Under the pieces are notes generated by a model. The model was not told the origin of the DNA, searched no databases, and saw nothing but the letters and a program-made list of their open reading frames with translations. Positions 59,174 to 64,000 of a DNA stretch of 64,000 bases are shown piece after piece. The stretch spans positions 51,760 to 115,759 of the forward strand of contig NZ_JQKB01000015.1 of assembly GCF_000745835.1 (NCBI RefSeq). Direction: 5' to 3'. The translations under genes and the position numbers were made by a program. Origin of the DNA: Belnapia moabensis DSM 16746. Lineage in GTDB: Bacteria > Pseudomonadota > Alphaproteobacteria > Acetobacterales > Acetobacteraceae. How positions within the stretch are numbered: position 1 is the stretch's first letter; the number at the start of each line of letters is the position of its first letter.

Positions 59174-60390
59174 GGCGGCGGGCGCTGCTCGGCGCGGCGC
59201 TGCTGGCCGCGCCCGCCCTGGCGCAGGCGGCGCCGAAGGTGGTCGTTATCGGTGGCGGGTTTGGGGGCGCGACGGCGGCGCGGGCGTTGCATCGCCTCGG
59301 CGTCTCGGTGACGCTGGTGGAGCGGGACGCCACCTATCTCTCCTGTCCCTTCAGCAATGCCGTCATCGCCGGGCTCCGCGAGATGGAGGCGCAACGCTTC
59401 GGCTATGACGGGTTGCGGCGGGAGGGCATCGCCGTGGTGGTTCAGGCCGCACGAACCGTCGAGGAGCGGCGGGTGGTGCTGGCGGATGGCGCCACCCTCC
59501 CCTTCGACCGGCTGGTGATGGCGCCGGGGATCGCGTTGCATCCGGATGCCATCCCCGGCCTCGATACCGAGGCGATGCCGCATGCCTGGCGGGCCGGGCC
59601 GCAGACCCTGCTGCTGCGGCGGCAGCTCGAGGCGATGGAGGATGGCGGGCTGGTGGTGCTCTCGGCGCCGGCCAATCCCTACCGATGCCCGCCCGGCCCC
59701 TATGAGCGGGCGAGCCTCATCGCGCATTACCTCAAGACCCATAAGCCGCGGTCGAAGCTCATCCTGCTCGATGCCAAGGATGCCTTCTCCAAGCAGCGGC
59801 TGTTCGAAGAGGCCTGGGCGGCGCTCTATCCCGGCCTGCTGGAATGGGTGCCGCTCTCCTCGGGCGGCAAGGTGGTGGAGGTGGATGCGGCGGCGCGGGT
59901 GGTGCGGACCGAATTCGGCGAGCACCAGGCGGCGGTGGCCAATATCATCCCGCCGCAATCGGCCGGGCGGATCGCCCAGGCGGCGGGGCTCACGGATCGC
60001 AGCGGGTGGTGCGCAGTCGATCCGGTCAGCTTTGAATCGCGGCTGCGGCCGGGCATCCACCTGATCGGCGATGCGATCATCGCCGGCGCGATGCCGAAAT
60101 CGGCTTTCGCCGCCAATGCCCAGGCACGGGTCTGCGCCGAGGCGGTGGCGGCGCTGCTGCGGGGCGAGGCCCCCGCCCCGCCGAAGCTCATCAACACCTG
60201 CTACAGCCTGTTGGAGCCGGGCTACGGCATTTCCATCGCGGGCGTCTACCAGCCGAAGGACGGGCTGCTGGCGGATGTGCCGGGGGCGGGCGGCGTCAGC
60301 AAGCCTGGTGCCCCGACGGCGGTGCGAGCGGCGGAGGCGGGGTATGCGGAGGACTGGTTCCGCACCGTCACGGCGGATGCCTTCGGTTAA
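59170..60390 (+). CDS. fccB: Flavocytochrome c sulfide dehydrogenase flavoprotein (FccB/SoxF)
   Basis: 406 residues with a signal peptide (M-R-R-R-A-L-L-G-A-A-L-L-A-A-P-A-L-A-Q). FAD motif V-V-V-I-G-G-G-F-G-G-A-T-A-A. Redox-active cysteines occur in Y-R-C-P-P-G-P-Y-E-R-A and I-N-T-C-Y-S-L, as in FccB and sulfide:quinone reductases. FccB oxidises sulfide in the periplasm and passes electrons through FccA. Its end overlaps soxX by 14 bases. Confidence 0.92.
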   Translation: MRRRALLGAALLAAPALAQAAPKVVVIGGGFGGATAARALHRLGVSVTLVERDATYLSCPFSNAVIAGLREMEAQRFGYDGLRREGIAVVVQAARTVEERRVVLADGATLPFDRLVMAPGIALHPDAIPGLDTEAMPHAWRAGPQTLLLRRQLEAMEDGGLVVLSAPANPYRCPPGPYERASLIAHYLKTHKPRSKLILLDAKDAFSKQRLFEEAWAALYPGLLEWVPLSSGGKVVEVDAAARVVRTEFGEHQAAVANIIPPQSAGRIAQAAGLTDRSGWCAVDPVSFESRLRPGIHLIGDAIIAGAMPKSAFAANAQARVCAEAVAALLRGEAPAPPKLINTCYSLLEPGYGISIAGVYQPKDGLLADVPGAGGVSKPGAPTAVRAAEAGYAEDWFRTVTADAFG

Positions 60391-60787
60391 AGCCGCGCTC
60401 CTGGTCCTGCTGCTGGCGGGCGGGGCGCGGGCGGAGGAGGGGATGCCTTCCCTCACCGGCGAGCCGGGCGATGCTGCACGGGGGCGGGTCATCGTCACCA
60501 GCCGGCAGCGGGGGCTGTGCCTGCTCTGCCACGCGGGGCCTTTCCCCGAGGAGCGGTTCCAGGGCGACCTGGCGCCGAGCCTGGCCGGCATCGGCGCCCG
60601 GCTGACGGAGGGGCAGTTGCGGCTGCGGCTCGTCGATGGGCGCCGGTTGAACCCGGAGACCATCATGCCCTCCTACTACCGCACCGAGGGGCTGGTCCGG
60701 GTCGGGCCGGCCTGGCAGGGGCGGCCGATCCTGGCCGCCGGGGAGATCGAAGATGTCGTCGCTTTCCTTGTCACGCTCAAGGATTGA
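60377..60787 (+). CDS. soxX: Sulfur oxidation c-type cytochrome SoxX
   Basis: 136 residues. Signal peptide L-L-V-L-L-L-A-G-G-A-R-A. One haem motif C-L-L-C-H followed by the SoxX block G-D-L-A-P-S-L-A-G-I-G-A-R and the axial Met in P-E-T-I-M-P-S-Y-Y. SoxXA attaches sulfur compounds to the SoxY carrier arm. It overlaps both neighbours (14 and 35 bases). Confidence 0.9.
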   Translation: MPSVKAALLVLLLAGGARAEEGMPSLTGEPGDAARGRVIVTSRQRGLCLLCHAGPFPEERFQGDLAPSLAGIGARLTEGQLRLRLVDGRRLNPETIMPSYYRTEGLVRVGPAWQGRPILAAGEIEDVVAFLVTLKD

Positions 60788-61214
60788 ACGCCGCGCGTTG
60801 GGCGCCGGGCTGCTCGCCGTCGTGCTGGCCCGGCCGGCGCGGGCGGAGCGGCCGGGGTTGCGCGAGGCGGTGCTCGGCTTCACCGGCGGGGCGGAGCCGG
60901 TGGAGGGCGGCGTCGCGCTCGACATCCCGCCGCTGGTCGAGAACGGGAATACCGTGCCGGTCACCATTGCCGTCGAGAGCGCGATGACGGAGACGGAGCA
61001 TGTCCGTCGCATCGCGCTGTTCAACGAGCGCAATCCGCAGCCGCATGTCATCACCGCCCGGCTTGGGCCACGGGCCGGGCGGGCGCGGCTCTCGACGCGG
61101 ATGCGGCTGGCGACCTCGCAGCGGTTGGTGGCGGTGGCGGAGATGAGCGACGGCAGCTTCCGCTCGGCGAGTGCGGAGGTGATCGTGACGCTCGCTGCCT
61201 GCGTGGAGGGCTGA
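60753..61214 (+). CDS. SoxY-related carrier protein with an AACVEG C-terminal arm
   Basis: 153 residues; the N-terminus is a signal (I-E-R-R-A-L-G-A-G-L-L-A-V-V-L-A-R-P-A-R-A). SoxY fold with E-N-G-N-T-V-P-V-T-I-A-V-E-S and H-V-R-R-I-A-L-F-N-E-R-N-P. True SoxY ends in G-G-C-G-G; this protein ends V-T-L-A-A-C-V-E-G, matching the paralogous group described from family models as SoxY-related AACIE-arm proteins. The Cys is kept, so it may still carry a sulfur group. No SoxB partner is present. Confidence 0.85.
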   Translation: MSSLSLSRSRIERRALGAGLLAVVLARPARAERPGLREAVLGFTGGAEPVEGGVALDIPPLVENGNTVPVTIAVESAMTETEHVRRIALFNERNPQPHVITARLGPRAGRARLSTRMRLATSQRLVAVAEMSDGSFRSASAEVIVTLAACVEG

Positions 61215-61218
61215 GGCG

Positions 61219-61539
61219 ATGGCGCGCGCGCTCATCAACCTGCCGCGTACCGCCCGGCGTGGCGAGGTGATCGAAATCCGCACGCTGATCCAGCATGTGA
61301 TGGAGACGGGCTACCGACCGAGGGCGGATGGCAGCGTCGCGCCGCGGGACATCATCACGCACTTCACTTGCCTCTACAACAACGAGGAGGTGTTCTCGGT
61401 GGAGCTGGCGCCGGCGATCGCGGCCAATCCTTTCCTCAGCTTCAGCCTGGTGACGGCGGAGAGCGGCATCCTCGCCTTCACCTGGACGGGCGACAACGGC
61501 TTCGAGCAGACCGAGACGCGCAGCCTGACGGTGACATGA
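61219..61539 (+). CDS. soxZ: SoxZ-like thiosulfate oxidation carrier subunit
   Basis: 106 residues, the normal SoxZ length, no signal. Family features are R-G-E-V-I-E-I-R-T-L-I-Q-H-V-M-E-T-G-Y and a C-terminal beta sandwich with F-T-W-T-G-D-N-G. It would form the carrier dimer with the SoxY-related protein upstream (gap of 4 bases), and overlaps soxA by 4. Confidence 0.93.
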   Translation: MARALINLPRTARRGEVIEIRTLIQHVMETGYRPRADGSVAPRDIITHFTCLYNNEEVFSVELAPAIAANPFLSFSLVTAESGILAFTWTGDNGFEQTETRSLTVT

Positions 61540-62252
61540 GACGGCTTGCGCTCGCCCTGCTGCTGCTCGGCGCCACGGCGGAGGCGCGCGAGTCCAGCTT
61601 CGCCCTGATGTCGCCGGAGACGCAGGCGATGCAGCGCGAGGACAGCGCGAACCCTGGCATGCTCTGGGTGGAAGAGGGCCGGGCGCTATGGGAAAGCGCA
61701 GGCTGCTCCGGCTGCCATGGCGATGTGGCGGGGATGCGAGGCGTCGCCGCGCGCTACCCGGCCTTCGATGGCGCGCCGATCGACCTCGCGGGGCGGATCG
61801 CGCAATGCCAGGAGGCGCGGCAGCATCGCATACCCTTCGCCCGGGACTCCGGAGAGGCGCTGGCGCTCGCGGCGCTGATCGGGCTGCAATCGCGCGGGAT
61901 GCCGATCAGCCCGCCCGACGATCCGCGCTTGGCACCGGCGCTGGCCCGCGGCGAGGCGCTGTACCGCGAGCGGCGCGGGCAGCTCGATCTCTCCTGCGCG
62001 CAATGCCATGACGCCAATGCCGGGCGGCATTTGGCCGGCAGCTCGATCCCGGAGGCGCATCCGACCGGCTATCCGCTCTACCGGCTGGAATGGCAGGGCA
62101 TGGGCTCGCTGCAACGGCGGCTCCGCAACTGCATGACGGGGGTGCGGTCGGAGCCCTATGCCTATGGCGCGCCCGAATACGTCGCCATCGAGCTGTTCCT
62201 GATGCGACGGGCGGCGGGAATGGCGCTGGAGACGCCGGCCGTGCGGCCTTGA
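61536..62252 (+). CDS. soxA: Dihaem cytochrome SoxA
   Basis: 238 residues with a short signal peptide. Two haem motifs: C-S-G-C-H and C-A-Q-C-H. The third conserved Cys, the catalytic haem ligand of SoxA, is in L-R-N-C-M-T-G-V-R-S-E-P-Y. With SoxX it forms the L-cysteine S-thiosulfotransferase. It is the last confidently intact gene of the operon; the next starts 70 bases later. Confidence 0.92.
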   Translation: MRRLALALLLLGATAEARESSFALMSPETQAMQREDSANPGMLWVEEGRALWESAGCSGCHGDVAGMRGVAARYPAFDGAPIDLAGRIAQCQEARQHRIPFARDSGEALALAALIGLQSRGMPISPPDDPRLAPALARGEALYRERRGQLDLSCAQCHDANAGRHLAGSSIPEAHPTGYPLYRLEWQGMGSLQRRLRNCMTGVRSEPYAYGAPEYVAIELFLMRRAAGMALETPAVRP

Positions 62253-62322
62253 GCCGCATCGCCCCGGCCCGCATAGTGGCGAGGGAGCGAATGCCAGCCG
62301 GCCCTGATGAAAGGCCTGCCGC

Positions 62323-63627
62323 ATGACCAAGCCGCGCCGGAGGCATCTGGTCGCTTATCTGAAGACCGGGCCGACCGCCAACCACCCGGGCGCCTGGCGG
62401 CACCCGGCCTCGCCGCTGCACGACATCTTCGAGCCGGAGCGCTACGAGCACCTGGCGCGGGTGCTGGAGGCGGGGTCCTTCGATACCGACACCTCCGGCC
62501 TGCCGGACATCCATGGCGGCAATTTCGACGCCTATCTGCGGCTCGGCGGGCAGATCAGCTATTTCGACCCGCTCGCCATCCTGCCCCTCATGGCGCGGGT
62601 GACGCGGGTGACGCGGCATCTGGGGCTGGGCGCCACGCTCTCCACCACCTTCTCGACGCCCTACTACCTCGCGCGGACGCTAGCCTCGCTCGACATGCTG
62701 ACGAAGGGGCGGGCGGCCTGGAATGTCGTCACCTCGGCGACCGACCTGGAGGCGCGGAATTTTGGGCTGGACGGCATCCCGCCCAAGCATCTCCGTTACG
62801 ACCGCGGCGACGAGGTGCTGGAGGCCTGCTGCGCGCTCTGGGAAAGCTGAGACGAGGATGCGCTGGTGCTCGACAAGGCGGGCAACCGCTTCATCGACCC
62901 GGGCAAGGTCTGCTACACCAACTACGAGGGGAAGTATGTCTGCACGCGCGGGCCACTCAGCATCCCGCGCACGCCGCAGGTGTGGTCGGTCTTCCTCCAG
63001 GCCGACGCTTCCGACCGCGGGCGGGAATTCGCCGCGCGCTGGGCGGAGATGATCTTCTGCACGCCGCACAGCAAGGCGGACACCTTTGCCTTTCACGACA
63101 ACATCAAGGCGCGGATGGCGAAGTACGGGCGGCCGCCGGAGGCCTGCAAGATGCTGCCATCCTTCGCCGTCGTGGCCGGGGAGACGGAGGCTATCGCACG
63201 GGAGCGGCATGCCTACCTGCAATCGCTGATCGAGCCGGAGGCGCAGCTGATGCTGAACTCCTCGCTGCTCGGCGCCGACCTCTCGCGGCACCGGACGGCG
63301 GAGGAGGTGGCGCGGGCGCAGGGCAACCAGGGCATCTCCGGCTCGCATGACCGCGTGCTGCAGCTGATGGAGCAGGAGCGGCTGAGCTTCGCCGAGGCGG
63401 CCAGCAAGCCGCGCGACCTGCTGGTCGGTACGCCGGCGGCGATCGCCGGCCAGCTGGAGGACTACTTCACCGGCGGAACCTGCGACGGCTTCATCATCTG
63501 GCTGACCGTCTCGCCGGGGATGCTGGAGGAGTTCTGCCGGCTGGTGGTGCCGGAGCTGCAGCGGCGCGGGCTGTTCCGCACGGAGTATCGCGGGGCGACG
63601 CTTCGGGAGAAGCTGCGGGCGCCGTGA
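62323..63627 (+). pseudogene. LLM-class flavin-dependent monooxygenase (NtaA/SnaA/DszA type) with an in-frame TGA
   Basis: Frame of 434 codons interrupted by one TGA at 62848-62850. Before it is an intact N-terminal half (S-G-L-P-D-I-H-G-G-N-F-D, W-N-V-V-T-S-A-T-D-L-E-A-R-N-F-G), ending L-W-E-S. After it the same frame continues D-E-D-A-L-V-L-D-K with the remaining family sequence and normal stop. Homologues have a Trp near this position, so TGG to TGA is the simple explanation. Family members oxidise nitrilotriacetate, sulfones and similar compounds with FMNH2. Pseudogene, sequencing error or suppression cannot be separated here. Confidence 0.85.
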
Positions 63628-63642
63628 GGGGGCGGTAGTCCA

Positions 63643-64000
63643 TCAAGCGAAGGCGATGCCGCCTTCGATGACGGGCAGGGTTTTGTTGATGAACTCGCCG
63701 CTGTCGGCGAAAAGCTGGAGCAACTCGACCCGGCTATGGCCCGCGTTCATGTAGCCGAGCCAGGCATCGTAGCCGCCCTGATCCGGCTCGCGGCCGAGCG
63801 TGTTCTCGTAGAGCAGCCTGACATAGCCGGCATTGTCGACGCTCGGGTATCGGGCCTGGAACTCGACGCTGGCGGGGAAGGCCGCCGCCAGGTCGGAGGC
63901 GGAGTGGCCAGCCTTCACGTAGCTGGTCCAGGCCTGCCAACCACCCGCATCCGGCGCCCGCCCGAGCGCGGCATAGTACAGGCGCGCCACCCCCGCCCCG
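63643..64000 (-). CDS. DUF4214 domain protein, partial (5' end outside window)
   Basis: 119 codons visible, including the stop. Two DUF4214-type repeats: R-L-Y-Y-A-A-L-G-R-A-P-D-A-G-G-W and L-Y-E-N-T-L-G-R-E-P-D-Q-G-G-Y. Such repeats occur in large secreted or surface proteins, often next to RTX-type calcium-binding repeats. Upstream residues keep the frame open to the window edge, so the protein is longer. Convergent with the monooxygenase. Confidence 0.75.
   Translation of the reverse strand, partial: GAGVARLYYAALGRAPDAGGWQAWTSYVKAGHSASDLAAAFPASVEFQARYPSVDNAGYVRLLYENTLGREPDQGGYDAWLGYMNAGHSRVELLQLFADSGEFINKTLPVIEGGIAFA

Noticed and set aside
62848..62850. TGA as a selenocysteine codon
   Set aside because: The monooxygenase family has no known Sec position, the context fits a Trp codon, and no stem-loop follows at the expected distance.

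Overview
The window is very GC-rich, gene-dense bacterial DNA with almost no intergenic space. It holds 63 protein-coding loci. One carries an in-frame stop and two run off the window edges. I saw no rRNA, tRNA, CRISPR array or transposase. The core is most of an alphaproteobacterial photosynthesis gene cluster (about 3.2-35.2 kb) with an oxygen-dependent cyclase (acsF), so the organism is probably an aerobic anoxygenic phototroph. The HiPIP gene inside the cluster, the tripartite-tricarboxylate-type binding protein and the base composition suggest Acetobacteraceae (Roseomonas/Elioraea/Rhodopila-like). That placement is inference.

Layout. (1) 0-2.4 kb: the 3' end of a Bug/TctC binding protein, an SMP-30/gluconolactonase and an IclR regulator, which look like a small catabolic unit. 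(2) 2.6-5.8 kb: two small membrane proteins, then crtI-crtB on the minus strand behind a PpsR-like site. (3) 5.9-12.4 kb: a membrane-fused alpha/beta hydrolase, a DUF3422 gene, and bchI-bchD-bchO (minus). (4) 12.4-28.2 kb: one long minus-strand superoperon, bchF-N-B-H-L-M-lhaA-puhA-B-C-orf-acsF-puhE-hemA, followed by a HiPIP gene with a Fur-box-like palindrome. (5) 28.4-35.2 kb, divergent: ppaA/aerR, ppsR, bchG, a PucC-like carrier, bchP and hemC. PpsR-type TGT-N12-ACA sites lie on both sides of the divergent ppaA/bchF region, so the repressor gene sits beside its own targets. The puf genes, bchCXYZ and the late crt genes are absent, so the cluster is either split or continues elsewhere.

(6) 35.2-41 kb: a polar-amino-acid-type ABC importer without an ATPase gene, an SDR, a small membrane protein, a polysaccharide-deacetylase-like hydrolase and an N-acyl-D-amino-acid deacylase. 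(7) 41-46.1 kb: a large hybrid histidine kinase with five PAS domains, MarC, and an OmpR-type response regulator. (8) 46.2-55.5 kb looks like phosphorus acquisition: a Tat-exported PhoX behind a Pho-box-like repeat, a DUF2254 membrane protein, a Ugp-like ABC importer, a metallophosphoesterase and a PhnZ-like HD oxygenase. (9) 55.7-63.6 kb: a cupin, then one tightly overlapping operon that encodes a molybdenum hydroxylase (IorAB type), FccA/FccB, SoxX, a SoxY-like protein with an AACVEG tail, SoxZ, SoxA, and a flavin monooxygenase interrupted by one TGA. There is no SoxB or SoxCD. The window ends in a DUF4214 protein.

The photosynthesis genes make bacteriochlorophyll (hemA/hemC to bchIDH, bchM, acsF, bchLNB, bchF, bchG, bchP), early carotenoids (crtBI) and reaction-centre assembly factors (puhABCE, lhaA). 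PpsR and PpaA provide redox/light control. The SoxY-variant operon with a molybdenum hydroxylase and the Fur-boxed HiPIP are the parts least explained by described systems.
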